Positions 52,926 to 63,324 are shown, numbered from the stretch's first letter. The stretch: DNA of 64,000 bases from Pectobacterium aroidearum (GCF_015689195.1 NZ_CP065044.1:3658001-3722000), one strand, 5' to 3'. Notes: generated by a model not told the origin, from the letters alone. Numbers and translations are program-made.

Positions 52926-54119
52926 ATGAACAAAAACAGAAGGCTAACGCCTCTGGCGGCAGTTCTGATGCTTTCTGGCGGCTTAATGCTCGCAGGATGT
53001 GATGGCGGCAATAATCAGCAAGGCGACACACAGCAGCAGATGCCTGAAGTGGGTATTGTCACGTTAAAAACGGAAGCACTGAATGTCATGACCGAGCTGC
53101 CGGGCCGTACAAGTGCTTACCGCATTGCTGAAGTTCGCCCACAGGTTGGTGGGATTATTCTCAAACGCAACTTCGTTGAAGGGTCGGACGTTAAAGCAGG
53201 TGCATCGCTGTATCAAATCGATCCGGCGACCTATCAGGCAAGCTACAACAGCGCCAAAGGTTCACTCGCTCAGGCTCAGGCTCAGGCAGAAATTGCCCGT
53301 CTGACCGTTAACCGTTATAAGCCACTGCTAGGCACCAACTACGTCAGCAAGCAGGATTATGACCAGGCCGTCGCCACGTCGCGTCAAGCTGATGCTGCCG
53401 TTCAGGCTGCCAAAGCGGCAGTGGACACCACACAAATCAATCTGGCTTACACCAAAGTCAGTTCACCTATCGAAGGCCGTGTGGGTAAATCCACGGTAAC
53501 GGAAGGCGCCTTGGTGGCAACCGGGCAAGCAACTGCATTAACGACCGTGCAACAGCTTGATCCGATTTATGTTGACGTCACACAGTCCAGCAACGATTTC
53601 CTGCAACTGAAAAGAGAGTTGGAAAACGGTACGCTGAAACAAAGCGCAGGCAAAGCTAATGTCCGCCTGCTACTGGAAAACGGTACTGAATATGCCGAGG
53701 CAGGTACATTAGAATTCTCTGATGTCACGGTAGATGAAACCACCGGCTCCATCACACTGCGTGCCATCTTCCCTAACCCGCAGCACAACCTTCTTCCCGG
53801 TATGTTTGTACGCGCACGTCTCGATTCCGGCGTTAACCCGACGGCATTATTAGTGCCGCAGCAGGGTGTTACTCGCGACCCACGTGGCCAGGCTACCGCT
53901 ATGGTGGTTGGGGAAGGCGATAAAGTGGAACCCCGTACGCTTACAACCAGTAAAGCAGTTGGTGACAAATGGTTGGTTACCGAAGGCTTGAAAGCGGGCG
54001 ATCGCGTTATTGTTACGGGTCTGCAAAAAATCAGCCCCGGTGCGCAGGTGAAAACTCAAGAAGTCGCTCAAGAAAATCAGCAGGCACAGCAAGCGCCAGC
54101 AGAACCCGCGAAGTCTTAA
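52926..54119 (+). CDS. acrA: AcrA, periplasmic adaptor of the AcrAB-TolC efflux pump
   Basis: Membrane-fusion lipoprotein (397 aa) bridging AcrB and TolC. The signal peptide ends in the lipobox LMLAGC (Cys25). Adaptor landmarks are PGRTSAYRIAEVRPQVGGII (lipoyl half, about 58-78), the alpha-hairpin with AQAQAQAEIARL repeats (about 115-150), and KVSSPIEGRVGKSTVTEGALV. The C-terminus is Gln/Ala-rich. acrB begins 28 nt after the stop. Confidence 0.97.
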   Translation: MNKNRRLTPLAAVLMLSGGLMLAGCDGGNNQQGDTQQQMPEVGIVTLKTEALNVMTELPGRTSAYRIAEVRPQVGGIILKRNFVEGSDVKAGASLYQIDPATYQASYNSAKGSLAQAQAQAEIARLTVNRYKPLLGTNYVSKQDYDQAVATSRQADAAVQAAKAAVDTTQINLAYTKVSSPIEGRVGKSTVTEGALVATGQATALTTVQQLDPIYVDVTQSSNDFLQLKRELENGTLKQSAGKANVRLLLENGTEYAEAGTLEFSDVTVDETTGSITLRAIFPNPQHNLLPGMFVRARLDSGVNPTALLVPQQGVTRDPRGQATAMVVGEGDKVEPRTLTTSKAVGDKWLVTEGLKAGDRVIVTGLQKISPGAQVKTQEVAQENQQAQQAPAEPAKS

Positions 54120-54147
54120 GACGTTCTAACAGGAGCCGGTACAATTC

Positions 54148-57100
54148 ATGGCTAAGTTTTTTATAGATCGACCCATTTTTGCATGGGTACTCGCCATCAT
54201 GGTGATGCTGACGGGGTTGCTGGCAATTGTTAAATTACCGATTGCCCAGTATCCGACGATCGCACCACCTGCGATTGACGTAACAGCAACTTATCCAGGG
54301 GCCGATGCATCAACGCTGCAAGATTCCGTTACGCAGGTTATCGAACAGAATATGAACGGCATCGATAACCTGATGTATATGTCATCAAGCAGTGACTCTT
54401 CCGGTACAGTTCAGATTACGCTGACGTTTGAGGCAGGTACGGATCCGGACATCGCACAGGTTCAGGTGCAGAATAAACTGCAACTGGCCATGCCGCTGCT
54501 GCCACAGGAAGTACAACAGCAAGGGGTTAACGTCCAGAAATCCAGTAGCAGCTTCCTCATGGTTGCCGCCTTCATCAGTGAAGACGGTAAAATGTCACAG
54601 GAAGATATCGCTGACTATGTGGCCGCTAACGTTAAAGACCCTATCAGCCGTACATCCGGCGTGGGTGACGCTCAGCTGTTTGGTTCACAGTACGCGATGC
54701 GTATCTGGCTGGATCCAAACAAACTGAACAACTATCAGTTAACCGCAGGTGACGTCACCGCGGCAATTCGTGTTCAAAACAACCAGATCGCCGCAGGACA
54801 GTTAGGGGGCGCACCACCAGTTCCCGGCCAGCAATTAAATGCCTCGATCATTGCGCAGACCCGTCTGAATTCAGCAGAGGAATTTTCTAAAATACTGCTG
54901 AAAGTCAATGCTGATGGGTCTCAGGTTCGCCTTAAAGATGTCGCACGCGTTGAGCTGGGCGCAGAAGGCTACGACGTCATAGCACGTTTCAATGGTAAAC
55001 CTGCTGCCGGTATCGGTATCAAATTGGCAACAGGCGCAAACGCGCTGGATACGGCAACTGCGGTAAAAGAGGCACTGACGAAAGCGGAAGAGTTCTTCCC
55101 TGCCGGCCTGAAAGTTGTTTACCCGTACGATACAACACCCTTCGTTAAGATCTCGATCAACGAAGTAGTGAAAACGCTGGTGGAAGCCATCGTGCTGGTA
55201 TTCCTTGTGATGTATCTGTTCTTGCAGAACTTCCGTGCCACGCTGATCCCAACCATCGCGGTACCTGTCGTCTTGCTGGGGACATTTGCCATCCTCTCCG
55301 CGTTTGGCTATTCCATTAACACCTTGACGATGTTCGCAATGGTTCTCGCCATCGGGCTTCTGGTGGATGATGCCATCGTCGTCGTGGAAAACGTGGAACG
55401 TGTCATGGCGGAAGAAGGCCTGCCGCCTAAAGAAGCGACAAAACGTTCCATGGAGCAGATCCAGGGCGCGTTGGTTGGTATTGCGTTGGTACTGTCCGCG
55501 GTATTCGTCCCAATGGCGTTTACCGGTGGTTCCACAGGGGCAATCTACCGCCAGTTCTCCATCACTATCGTTTCTGCGATGGTGCTGTCGGTGATGGTCG
55601 CGTTGATCCTGACTCCTGCTCTTTGTGCAACGCTGTTAAAACCGATTGCCAAAGGCGATCACAGTGAGAAAACAGGCTTCTTCGGCTGGTTCAACAGGCT
55701 GTTTGAGAAAAGCACGCACCATTACACCGATAGCGTGGCAAATATCCTGCGTAGCACAGGCCGTTATCTGGTCATCTATCTGCTGATTGTTGTGGGTCTG
55801 GCGCTGTTGTTCTTACGTCTACCGACTTCCTTCCTGCCAGACGAAGATCAGGGGGTTCTCCTGAACATCGTTCAGTTGCCTTCAGGGGCAACGCAGGAAA
55901 ATACCCAGAAAATCATGGACAGAATGACGCAATACTATCTCGAAAATGAGAAAGGCAACGTCAAGTCTGTGTTTACCGTAACGGGCTTTGGGTTCTCTGG
56001 TCGTGGGCAAAACGCCGGTCTGGCTTTCGCCAGCCTGAATGACTGGAGTGAACGAAGCGGCGCCGAAAATAAAGTTATGGCGATTGCAGGACGAGCAAAC
56101 GCAGCCTTTAGCCAGTATAAAGAAGCTATGGTTTTCGCAGTCAACCTTCCTGCGATTATCGAACTGGGTACCGCAACAGGTTTCGACTTCCAGCTGATTG
56201 ACCAGGCTAACCTTGGGCACGCAAAACTGACGGAAGCACGTAACCAACTACTAGGCATGGCGGCACAACGCCCTGATACCCTGGAACAAGTTCGTCCTAA
56301 CGGGATGGAAGATACACCGCAGTTCCGTCTCGATATCGATCAGGAAAAAGCACAGGCGCTTGGCGTGTCGCTGTCGGATATCAGTTCAACATTGGCAACC
56401 ACGCTGGGTGGTTCTTATGTAAATGACTTTATCGATCGCGGTCGCGTGAAGAAAGTGTACGTTCAGGCTGATGCGCCTTTCCGTATGCTGCCGGATGACA
56501 TCAAAAACTGGTACATCCGCGGTAGCAACGGACAAATGGTGCCATTCTCTGCCTTTACGCAGAGCCACTGGGAATACGGTTCACCGCGTCTGGAACGTTA
56601 TAACGGCCAACCATCCATGCAGATCCAAGGTCAAGCCGCGCCAGGTAAGAGTACTGGTGAAGCCATGGCATTGATGGAAAGTTTCGTGGCCCAGTTACCG
56701 CAAGGTATCGGCTACGAATGGACGGGTATGTCCTATCAGGAGCGGTTATCAGGCAACCAGGCACCGGCAATCTATGCGATTTCACTGATTGTTGTGTTCC
56801 TGTGTCTGGCAGCACTTTATGAAAGCTGGTCAATACCGTTCTCCGTCATGCTGGTTGTTCCACTGGGGATCATCGGCGCATTGATTGCGGCAAATATGAC
56901 AGGTCTTGAAAACGACGTTTACTTTAAGGTGGGCCTGCTGACAACCATAGGGCTATCCGCGAAGAACGCCATATTGATCGTCGAATTTGCTAAAGATCTG
57001 ATGGAAAAAGAAGGGAAAGGACTGATAGAAGCAACGCTGGATGCCGTTCGTATGCGTTTGCGCCCAATCCTGATGACATCACTGGCCTTTATCCTCGGCG

Positions 57101-57276
57101 TAATGCCACTGGTAATCAGTAGTGGAGCAGGTTCCGGTGCACAGAACGCCGTTGGTACTGGCGTAATGGGCGGGATGATTACCGCAACCGTGCTGGCTAT
57201 CTTCTTCGTTCCCGTGTTCTTTGTGGTTGTCCGCCGTCGCTTCGGCAAAAAAGTAGACGACACAACAGCGCACTAA
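54148..57276 (+). CDS. acrB: AcrB, RND multidrug efflux transporter
   Basis: Proton-driven inner-membrane pump (1042 aa) that exports dyes, detergents, bile-like compounds and many antibiotics through TolC; in soft-rot bacteria it also handles plant antimicrobials. Twelve membrane segments and two large periplasmic loops are present. The proton relay Asp407-Asp408 sits in [14 protein letters not shown], and the fourth-to-tenth segment lysine in [15 protein letters not shown] phenylalanine-rich pocket region is intact ([11 protein letters not shown]). tolC is not in the window. Confidence 0.97.
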   Translation: MAKFFIDRPIFAWVLAIMVMLTGLLAIVKLPIAQYPTIAPPAIDVTATYPGADASTLQDSVTQVIEQNMNGIDNLMYMSSSSDSSGTVQITLTFEAGTDPDIAQVQVQNKLQLAMPLLPQEVQQQGVNVQKSSSSFLMVAAFISEDGKMSQEDIADYVAANVKDPISRTSGVGDAQLFGSQYAMRIWLDPNKLNNYQLTAGDVTAAIRVQNNQIAAGQLGGAPPVPGQQLNASIIAQTRLNSAEEFSKILLKVNADGSQVRLKDVARVELGAEGYDVIARFNGKPAAGIGIKLATGANALDTATAVKEALTKAEEFFPAGLKVVYPYDTTPFVKISINEVVKTLVEAIVLVFLVMYLFLQNFRATLIPTIAVPVVLLGTFAILSAFGYSINTLTMFAMVLAIGLLVDDAIVVVENVERVMAEEGLPPKEATKRSMEQIQGALVGIALVLSAVFVPMAFTGGSTGAIYRQFSITIVSAMVLSVMVALILTPALCATLLKPIAKGDHSEKTGFFGWFNRLFEKSTHHYTDSVANILRSTGRYLVIYLLIVVGLALLFLRLPTSFLPDEDQGVLLNIVQLPSGATQENTQKIMDRMTQYYLENEKGNVKSVFTVTGFGFSGRGQNAGLAFASLNDWSERSGAENKVMAIAGRANAAFSQYKEAMVFAVNLPAIIELGTATGFDFQLIDQANLGHAKLTEARNQLLGMAAQRPDTLEQVRPNGMEDTPQFRLDIDQEKAQALGVSLSDISSTLATTLGGSYVNDFIDRGRVKKVYVQADAPFRMLPDDIKNWYIRGSNGQMVPFSAFTQSHWEYGSPRLERYNGQPSMQIQGQAAPGKSTGEAMALMESFVAQLPQGIGYEWTGMSYQERLSGNQAPAIYAISLIVVFLCLAALYESWSIPFSVMLVVPLGIIGALIAANMTGLENDVYFKVGLLTTIGLSAKNAILIVEFAKDLMEKEGKGLIEATLDAVRMRLRPILMTSLAFILGVMPLVISSGAGSGAQNAVGTGVMGGMITATVLAIFFVPVFFVVVRRRFGKKVDDTTAH

Positions 57277-57303
57277 GACTGAACAAACACCGTTCTCAAC
57301 TCT

Positions 57304-57328
57304 AAAAGGCCGCCTAGCGGCCTTTTTT
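57304..57328 (+). terminator. acrAB terminator
   Basis: Perfect stem AAAAGGCCGC/GCGGCCTTTT with loop CTA, followed by further T, 28 nt after the acrB stop. Confidence 0.92.
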
Positions 57329-57476
57329 ATTTCCCTATGCCTTTCCCCTTTTCGATTGATTAACCCACCTCAGACAGCGCTGTTTACAGCTTTATCCGTA
57401 TCTATAGTGACTTAGGGGATTCCGCGCTCTCAAAACAACATAATGGTTGATCCCGATGCCAAAAAAGCGCAACATA

Positions 57477-57500
57477 ATGCATATGTTATAACATAACAAA
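57477..57500 (+). promoter_or_regulatory. Zur box upstream of rpmE2
   Basis: Near-palindrome TATGTTATAACATAACA (57482-57498) fits the enterobacterial Zur operator core TGTTATAATATAACA. It sits just upstream of the ribosome site of rpmE2, as expected for genes that are expressed when zinc is scarce. Confidence 0.8.
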
Positions 57501-57510
57501 AGAGGTAAGT

Positions 57511-57759
57511 ATGAAAGCAGGTATTCATCCTGACTACCGCACGGTGGTATTTCACGATACCAGCGCAGATGTCTATTACAGGACGGGCTCAACAATTAAA
57601 ACCGATCGAACCATTGAACTGGAGGGTACCAGCTACCCTTACGTCACCATTGACGTTTCTTCGGCATCGCATCCCTATTACACCGGGAAGCAAAAAGAAT
57701 ATTCCAAAGAAGGCAGCACAGCGCGCTTCCAGCAGCGCTTTGGGAACTTCTTCAAGTAA
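57511..57759 (+). CDS. rpmE2: RpmE2/YkgM, zinc-free 50S ribosomal protein L31 type B
   Basis: Alternative L31 of 82 aa that lacks the four zinc-binding cysteines (no Cys in the sequence). It replaces the zinc form under zinc limitation and frees zinc. Family sequence: [20 protein letters not shown] at the start and [17 protein letters not shown]-type middle. Ribosome site AGAGG precedes the ATG and a Zur box is just upstream. rpmJ2 follows 17 bp later. Confidence 0.96.
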   Translation: MKAGIHPDYRTVVFHDTSADVYYRTGSTIKTDRTIELEGTSYPYVTIDVSSASHPYYTGKQKEYSKEGSTARFQQRFGNFFK

Positions 57760-57776
57760 TCAGAGAGGGTTATTAA

Positions 57777-57920
57777 ATGCAGGTGCTTAGTTCGCTGCGT
57801 TCAGCAAAAAATCGTCACAAAGATTGTATTGTGGTTCGCCGTCGCGGGCGAGTTTACGTTATATGCAAATCCAATCCGCGCTTTAAGGCCGTGCAAGGCG
57901 GAAAAAAGAAAAAAGGTTAA
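57777..57920 (+). CDS. rpmJ2: RpmJ2/YkgO, 50S ribosomal protein L36 type B
   Basis: Very short protein of 47 aa: [20 protein letters not shown], then [20 protein letters not shown] and a Lys-rich tail. It is the alternative L36 without the full zinc ribbon, paired with rpmE2 under Zur as in E. coli ykgM-ykgO. AGAGGG lies upstream of the ATG. It ends with TAA at 57918-57920. Confidence 0.95.
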   Translation: MQVLSSLRSAKNRHKDCIVVRRRGRVYVICKSNPRFKAVQGGKKKKG

Positions 57921-58516
57921 TCTTTCTCGACCCCATCCCGATACAGTCTGTGTTATGGCGTTAACAAGGCTGTACGGGATGCGCGCATGAAAAAACTTCT
58001 GAAACAATAAGATAACCCGCACCAATCTCGCTTATCTACTGCACAATTCCTTCGCATTCCTTCTGCCATTTCTCATATTTTCAGATAGAAATAATTAAAT
58101 AATCAGCAGCCGAGTTTATTCTATGCTCATTGTTACAACAAAAAATATGAGGATTAATCAAAATAAATAGCGGTAAAAACCTTACCTATTATCAGCGAAC
58201 TTTACGAACGCTTTTGCTATAGTCATATATAGAATGACGTAACCGTAACCAAGATGGTACAGCTATACTTAAGGTTAAGTCATGATAGATTGGTATTTAC
58301 GCCAACCCTATTTCGCGACATAGTAGATAGTAGGAGGTATAAACATCTCTGTTGTCTCATTCATTGCGGAACAAATCACAATCGCTCAACGCTCTGTCTG
58401 TAACAACATGAATACGAAACAGCGTTAACGTTTTATCTTGCAAGTTTCATCAGTCTACCTGTTTACCAGGTGTTAACCGAAGTAACACTGAATAACGGCT
58501 TAACGGAGGGATTGAT
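57921..58516 (+). other. rpmJ2-tomB intergenic region
   Basis: A 596-bp gap of high AT content. An imperfect inverted repeat ATCCCG-TACAG/CTGTACGGGAT (57935-57980) follows rpmJ2 and may be its terminator. Further on, TATATAGAATGACG (about 58225-58240) and AGGTTAAGTCATGA are promoter-like, and TAGGAGGTATAAAC (58331-58344) resembles a ribosome site with no ATG, GTG or TTG at the proper distance. The region probably holds the tomB-hha promoter and a long leader. I see no full gene. Confidence 0.5.
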
Positions 58517-58885
58517 ATGGATGAGTACACACCAAAACATTATGATATTGCCCAACTCAGATTCTTATGTGAGAATCTGTGTGACGAAAGCATAGCAACG
58601 TTAGGCGATAGCAGCCACGGCTGGGTCAATGATCCAACATCTGCGATCAATCTCCAATTAAATGAACTTATTGAGCATATCGCTACGTTTATTCTCACAT
58701 TTAAAATAAAATACCCTAACGAAAGTGAGCTTTCAGAGCAGGTTGAAAAGTATTTGGATGATACTTACGTCTTGTTTAGCAACTATGGGATTAATGATGC
58801 TGAACTGCGGCGCTGGCAGAAGTCCAAAGCAAAATTATTCGGAATGTTCTCAGGGGAGAACGTCTGTACGCCTGCTAAAACTTAA
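58517..58885 (+). CDS. tomB: TomB/YbaJ, Hha toxicity modulator (antitoxin-like)
   Basis: Acidic protein of 122 aa paired with Hha; in E. coli TomB counteracts Hha and affects biofilm formation and conjugation. The conserved block HGWVNDPTSAINLQLNELIE at about 34-54 and YLDDTYVLFSNYGIN (about 85-99) are diagnostic. GGAGG lies before the ATG. hha follows 53 bp downstream on the same strand, the standard antitoxin-toxin order. Confidence 0.95.
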   Translation: MDEYTPKHYDIAQLRFLCENLCDESIATLGDSSHGWVNDPTSAINLQLNELIEHIATFILTFKIKYPNESELSEQVEKYLDDTYVLFSNYGINDAELRRWQKSKAKLFGMFSGENVCTPAKT

Positions 58886-58938
58886 GCAATAATTTATTTA
58901 TATTTTTTAACCACCAGGTACTGTTTGCATAGGCCATT

Positions 58939-59142
58939 ATGAAAAAAATCGACTATTTGATGCGTTTGCGTAAATGCACAACCATTGACACTCTCGAACG
59001 CGTTATTGAAAAAAACAAGTATGAACTCTCTAATGATGAACTGGAGATGTTCTTTTCCGCAGCCGATCATCGTCTGGCAGAACTGACGATGAACAAACTT
59101 TACGACAAAGTTCCTACCGCAGTATGGCGATACGTCCGTTAA
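58939..59142 (+). CDS. hha: Hha/YmoA, H-NS-associated gene-silencing modulator
   Basis: Small helical protein of 67 aa that binds H-NS and sharpens silencing of horizontally acquired AT-rich [23 protein letters not shown] and [19 protein letters not shown] are the family signature. The N-terminus is short (MKKIDY), closer to YmoA than to the longer E. coli Hha start. It is downstream of tomB and ends in a strong terminator. Confidence 0.96.
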   Translation: MKKIDYLMRLRKCTTIDTLERVIEKNKYELSNDELEMFFSAADHRLAELTMNKLYDKVPTAVWRYVR

Positions 59143-59184
59143 TTCCAAACGAAACGTATACAAAAACTGACATTAATACACTGC

Positions 59185-59213
59185 GCCGATAATATTATCG
59201 GCCTTTGTTTTTA
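59185..59213 (+). terminator. hha terminator
   Basis: Perfect 18-bp palindrome GCCGATAATATTATCGGC (59185-59202) followed by CTTTGTTTTT, 42 nt after the hha stop. Confidence 0.88.
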
Positions 59214-59597
59214 TTATCTTTTTAACGTATTAATTGAGTAATACTTGTAACAAATTGTATTTAGAATATTAAGCAAAAATGAATTACCCTTCAGACCTCC
59301 ACGTTTATTTACTCCCCATTTATCATTTATAACAGCCGCATCTATAACATTACGAATAGTATATCCAGTGATAAAAACAGACGATGCAATAATTGGCACA
59401 ATTATTACTCACCGAGCAAAGAAGCTCAGTATCCTTCCGGAGAAGCAAAGAACAATAAAACTGAAATGATGGTTCGGAGCTTATGTGTGCCAGAGAGCAG
59501 GCTCACGGTCAAAAATGGGTATGTGGCAGAAAGCAGCGTTTACGAGCAGTGGATGAAGATCGATCTGACGACGAAGCGGCGATAGAAGAACAGAAAT
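59214..59597. other. hha-ffs intergenic region
   Basis: About 385 bp without a convincing gene. A 61-codon minus-strand frame (59399-59214) reads ITGYTIRNVIDAAVINDKWG and could be a remnant of a lost gene, but I do not recognise it. A plus-strand frame from 59483 runs into ffs and is not credible. The region just left of ffs should carry the end of the 4.5S precursor. Confidence 0.4.
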
Positions 59598-59711
59598 GGT
59601 GGAGGCCCTGCCAGCTACATCCCGGCACACACGTCTCCTGCTGCGGCTGCTTCCTTCCGGACCTGACCGAATCCACAGGTTAGTGTTGCGGGAGAACCGA
59701 CAGGGCCTCCA
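59598..59711 (-). ncRNA. ffs: 4.5S RNA, signal recognition particle RNA
   Basis: SRP RNA, which with Ffh targets membrane proteins to the Sec translocon. Read on the minus strand the ends pair (GGAGGCCCUG at 59710 and CAGGGCCUCC at 59601). The hallmark tetraloop and symmetric-loop region GGUCAGGUCCGGAAGGAAGC is at about 59667-59648. Its place next to atl (ybaZ) and ybaY is that of K-12. Exact processed ends are estimates; a leader removed by RNase P is expected. Confidence 0.95.
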
Positions 59712-59888
59712 TTGACGACTTTAATAACAGTTTGCACATGATAACCGCAGCGTGTCACAAAGCGGTGGGCATTATCGGCGATGGGATAGGCAATTGCAAG
59801 CTAACACAGACTAACCGTTGTTTTCTTACCCACTCCACTGTGCCACTATGATAGTAAATCGATTTAGGAACAGCAGGAACATCCGCTG

Positions 59889-60209
59889 ATGTCAGAAGAA
59901 AACGATAATTTCCGCCAGCGTGTTTTTCAAATCGTCGCGGCGATTCCTTACGGAAAAATAGCGACTTACGGTGACATCGCTCAGCTTGCCGACTCCCCCA
60001 GAGCATCAAGACAAGTAGGAGGGGTATTAAAGCGCCTGCCGAAAGACAGCAAACTCCCCTGGCATCGAGTAATCAATCGTAAAGGTGAAATATCGCTGGT
60101 AGGTGGAGACTATGTGCGCCAAAAGTCAGCGCTGCAAGCGGAAGGGATTATTTTTAATCGTCAGGGAAAGATTGATCTAGCGAAATATCGCTGGCAATAC
60201 GCGCCATAG
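59889..60209 (+). CDS. atl: Atl/YbaZ, alkyltransferase-like DNA lesion-binding protein
   Basis: Resembles the C-terminal domain of O6-methylguanine methyltransferase but lacks the acceptor cysteine: PWHR at residues 57-60 replaces PCHR, so it binds alkylated guanine and flags it for nucleotide-excision repair rather than repairing it. The 106 aa include the helix-turn-helix GGVLKRLPKDSKLPWHRVIN region (given in part) and IATYGDIAQLADSP. It lies divergent from ffs. Confidence 0.94.
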   Translation: MSEENDNFRQRVFQIVAAIPYGKIATYGDIAQLADSPRASRQVGGVLKRLPKDSKLPWHRVINRKGEISLVGGDYVRQKSALQAEGIIFNRQGKIDLAKYRWQYAP

Positions 60210-60228
60210 CGGCGCGTATCCAGATGAA

Positions 60229-60810
60229 TTACCAAGTTGTCTGTGGTGACATTGATGAGGATGCAGGTTGCCCCTGAAGCATATGAGGGGTCTCATTCGC
60301 CGGGTTGGATATCATCGATCCCTGATTTTTAGCCGGTAGAGGAACAGAGGCGACAGGAACCAGCACCAAATCGGCATTATTGACCCCGTTGCTAATGACC
60401 GGCAAGACGTTCTCCGTCACCATCACGACGCGATTATCAATTGCAACGGCTGCACTAAGTAAGATACGCGCGTTGGGCTGAATATCAGCCGGATTATACG
60501 GTAACTCGAATTGGAAAGGTGCCTGCTTTCCTTCTGTTCGCGTCACGCGCTGAGTAATGACTTTTGAAGGCGCATCTGCCAGCGATGCATCAGACACCGT
60601 AACGGTTAAGACTGCGTTGTGAGGGAGTGCAATGCGCTGACGAATATTCACCGTACCGGTTACCGCTGGCATCGCAACAGCCGGGCGCTGTGAAGAAGCA
60701 CTGGTGACAGGTGCACCAGTTTGAGGAGAAACGCCATAATCACTCCTCTGTGCACATGCAGCCAGAGTCATCGATAACGTGATACCGCCTAAGATATGCC
60801 ATAATTTCAT
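60229..60810 (-). CDS. ybaY: YbaY, YbaY/META-like lipoprotein
   Basis: Outer-membrane-type lipoprotein of 193 aa. The signal peptide MKLWHILGGITLSMTLAAC ends in the lipobox LAAC (Cys19). The middle contains the YbaY domain (VTGTVNIRQRIALPHNAVLTV, in part), with FELPYNPADIQPNARILLSA following. Function not established. I chose ATG 60810, with GGAGACTGACCGA upstream; the longer frame to 60861 would bury the signal peptide. Convergent with atl. Confidence 0.92.
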   Translation of the reverse strand: MKLWHILGGITLSMTLAACAQRSDYGVSPQTGAPVTSASSQRPAVAMPAVTGTVNIRQRIALPHNAVLTVTVSDASLADAPSKVITQRVTRTEGKQAPFQFELPYNPADIQPNARILLSAAVAIDNRVVMVTENVLPVISNGVNNADLVLVPVASVPLPAKNQGSMISNPANETPHMLQGQPASSSMSPQTTW

Positions 60811-61021
60811 TCGGTCAGTCTCCTTTATTATTGTCAGACTACCGGTATCGAAAACCGGCACTCATAAATAGTATGATTCACCCAACACAATAATGATGGT
60901 GCAAAATTCTGATATTTTCCTGAAATCCGCATATTTATTGCAGTAAGAAGTAATAAGAAGATATTTTACACCTTACAAAACAAATAGATAACTGCCATTC
61001 TCATCCATTGGGGCCGATACC

Positions 61022-61885
61022 ATGAGTCAACCACTACAACACCTTCTCGACCTCCTGCATTTGGAGAAGCTCGAAGAAGGGCTATTTCGCGGACAAAGCG
61101 ATGATTTGGGGCTGCGCCAGGTCTTTGGCGGGCAAGTCGTAGGTCAGGCCATGTCAGCCGCCAAACAGACCGTTCCCGTCGAGCGCAACATTCACTCTTT
61201 TCACAGCTACTTTTTGCTGCCCGGCGACAGCCAGAAACCGATTATTTATGACGTTGAAAACCTGCGCGATGGCAACAGTTTCAGCGCCAGACGCGTCAGC
61301 GCCATCCAGAATGGCCGCCCTATTTTTTATATGACGGCCTCTTTTCAAAGCCATGAAGAAGGATTTGAACACCAGAATGTAATGCCGGAGGTTGCGCCGC
61401 CAGAAGCGCTAAAATCCGAGCAGGAAATCGCGCAAGATATGCAGCATCTTCTACCGCCCCGCTTTCGCGACAAATTTATTCAGGCCAGCCCGATTGAGAT
61501 GCGTCCGGTTAAATTCCATAACCCTTTAAAAGGCGAAGTGGACGAGCCGGTGCGACACGTCTGGTGCAAGGCCTGCGGCCCTCTGCCGGACGATAAGCGT
61601 ATTCACCAATACCTGCTTGGCTATACGTCTGACTGCAACTTCCTACTCACAGCCTTACAGCCTCATGGCGTTGGCTTTTTGGAACCGGGTATGCAGGTCG
61701 CCACGATTGATCACTCGATGTGGTTCCACCGTGATTTCCGGTTAGACGACTGGCTGTTATACACCGTGGAAAGTACCTCTGCATCCGGCGCTCGTGGCTT
61801 CGTACGTGGGCAATTCTACACCCGTGAAGGTGTGCTGGTTGCGTCCAGCGTGCAGGAAGGCGTCATGCGTCGCCGCCAGCAGTAA
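61022..61885 (+). CDS. tesB: TesB, acyl-CoA thioesterase II
   Basis: Cytoplasmic double-hotdog thioesterase of 287 aa hydrolysing medium and long acyl-CoAs. [14 protein letters not shown] (about 31-44) in the first hotdog and [20 protein letters not shown] (about 238-257) with [22 protein letters not shown] at the end are the family signature. It stands between ybaY and amtB as in K-12. Confidence 0.97.
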   Translation: MSQPLQHLLDLLHLEKLEEGLFRGQSDDLGLRQVFGGQVVGQAMSAAKQTVPVERNIHSFHSYFLLPGDSQKPIIYDVENLRDGNSFSARRVSAIQNGRPIFYMTASFQSHEEGFEHQNVMPEVAPPEALKSEQEIAQDMQHLLPPRFRDKFIQASPIEMRPVKFHNPLKGEVDEPVRHVWCKACGPLPDDKRIHQYLLGYTSDCNFLLTALQPHGVGFLEPGMQVATIDHSMWFHRDFRLDDWLLYTVESTSASGARGFVRGQFYTREGVLVASSVQEGVMRRRQQ

Positions 61886-61905
61886 ACATTGCGGCAACGC
61901 CATAA

Positions 61906-61933
61906 AGTAAAAAACCACCTCCGGAGGAGGTGG
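61906..61933 (-). terminator. glnK-amtB terminator
   Basis: Perfect 8-bp stem CCACCTCC/GGAGGTGG with loop GGA (61915-61933). On the minus strand it is followed by six T, so it terminates amtB, about 105 nt after the amtB stop. On the plus strand it follows tesB but lacks a T-tract. Confidence 0.8.
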
Positions 61934-62037
61934 CTTAAGAATCACAAGAGTTTAAGACTGATAAGAAAACAGGCATGAAGTTTCCCCCACGCCTGCTTGC
62001 TGTATTTGAGCACTCTTACTGATTGATGTAGTCGCTC

Positions 62038-63324
62038 TTATTGGTTGTAAGCACTCTCGCCATGGCTGTTGACATCCAGACCTTCGCGCTCTTGATCTTC
62101 AGGTACACGCAGGCCGACAATCATATCCGCTACTTTGAAGGCAACGAATGCCACCACGCCGGACCACACCAGACAAACAATGACGCTGAACAGTTGAACC
62201 CAAACCTGATGCGCCATCGTCACGCCTTCAGCATAGCCAGTACCGCCCAGAGAAGCCGATGTGAATACGCCTGTCAGGATACAACCAACGATACCGCACA
62301 CGCCGTGAACACCGAACACATCACAAGGGTCATCCACACGCAGCCATCTTTTCAGTACCGTTACGCCCCACAAGCCTGCAACGCCACCAGCAAGACCGAT
62401 GATCAGTGCACCACCCACGCCCACCGTACCTGCCGCTGGTGTGATAGCCACCAGACCCGCGATACAGCCTGAACATGCGCCCAGCAGAGAAGGTTTACCG
62501 CGTACCATCCACTCACCGCCAACCCATGCCAGAATCGCAGCAGCCGTCGCGACAACCGTGTTCAGGAAAGCCAGAGCAGCAATACCGTTCGCAGCACCGG
62601 CGGAACCAGCGTTGAAGCCAAACCAGCCGATATACAGAATCGCCGTACCGATAAATACCATTGGCAGGTTATGCGGTTTGAAGGCTTCTTTGCCAAAACC
62701 AGCACGTTTGCCCAGCAGGTAAGCACCAACCAACCCAGCCACTGCGGCGTTGATGTGAACCACCGTACCACCAGCGAAGTCCAGCGCGCCATCCGCAGCC
62801 AGATAACCGCCGCCCCACACCATGTGCGTCATCGGCAGGTAGGAGAACGTCAGCCACAGCGCAACGAAAATCAGCACAGCAGAGAAGCGGATACGCTCAG
62901 CAATCGCACCAACAATCAGCGCAACGGTGATACAAGCAAAGGAAGCCTGATACGCCACGTGCACGAACTGATAGAAGGTTCCGCTAATGGATTCAATTCC
63001 GATGCCTTTCAGCATAAACGTGCTGAAACCACCGAAGAAGGCGTTACCTTCGCTGAAGGCCAGGCTATACCCGTAAACCACCCACAGGATACAGACCATC
63101 GCGAACGTTACGCTCACCTGCGTCATCATGGACAGAACGTTCTTAGAACGGATCAGACCGCCATAAAACAGTGCAATGCCCGGTATAGTCATAAAGAGTA
63201 CCAGTGCGGTACAAATCATAATAAAAGCGTTATCCGCTTTATCAATCGTCGGTGTTGCAGCCATTGCCCAGGACGGGAGTAATGCCGCCACACCGAGACC
63301 TAATGAAGAGAGTAATTTTTTCAT
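62038..63324 (-). CDS. amtB: AmtB, ammonia channel
   Basis: Trimeric inner-membrane ammonium/ammonia channel of 428 aa. A signal peptide (MKKLLSSLGLGVAALLPSWA) precedes 11 membrane segments. Family motifs include ALFYGGLIRSKN (about 50-62), DFAGGTVVHINAAVAGL with the first pore histidine (about 180-196), and the later DVFGVHGVCGIVG with the second pore histidine. It is co-transcribed with glnK, whose product plugs the channel when nitrogen is plentiful. Confidence 0.98.
   Translation of the reverse strand: MKKLLSSLGLGVAALLPSWAMAATPTIDKADNAFIMICTALVLFMTIPGIALFYGGLIRSKNVLSMMTQVSVTFAMVCILWVVYGYSLAFSEGNAFFGGFSTFMLKGIGIESISGTFYQFVHVAYQASFACITVALIVGAIAERIRFSAVLIFVALWLTFSYLPMTHMVWGGGYLAADGALDFAGGTVVHINAAVAGLVGAYLLGKRAGFGKEAFKPHNLPMVFIGTAILYIGWFGFNAGSAGAANGIAALAFLNTVVATAAAILAWVGGEWMVRGKPSLLGACSGCIAGLVAITPAAGTVGVGGALIIGLAGGVAGLWGVTVLKRWLRVDDPCDVFGVHGVCGIVGCILTGVFTSASLGGTGYAEGVTMAHQVWVQLFSVIVCLVWSGVVAFVAFKVADMIVGLRVPEDQEREGLDVNSHGESAYNQ

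Noticed and set aside
59214-59399. 61-codon minus-strand frame after hha (VFITGYTIRNVIDAAVINDK)
   Set aside because: The residues look protein-like and could be a gene remnant, but I cannot match it to a family and there is no ribosome site; mentioned only in the intergenic entry.
59483-59683. 66-codon plus-strand frame next to ffs
   Set aside because: Its second half is the complement of the 4.5S RNA, so it is not a protein gene.
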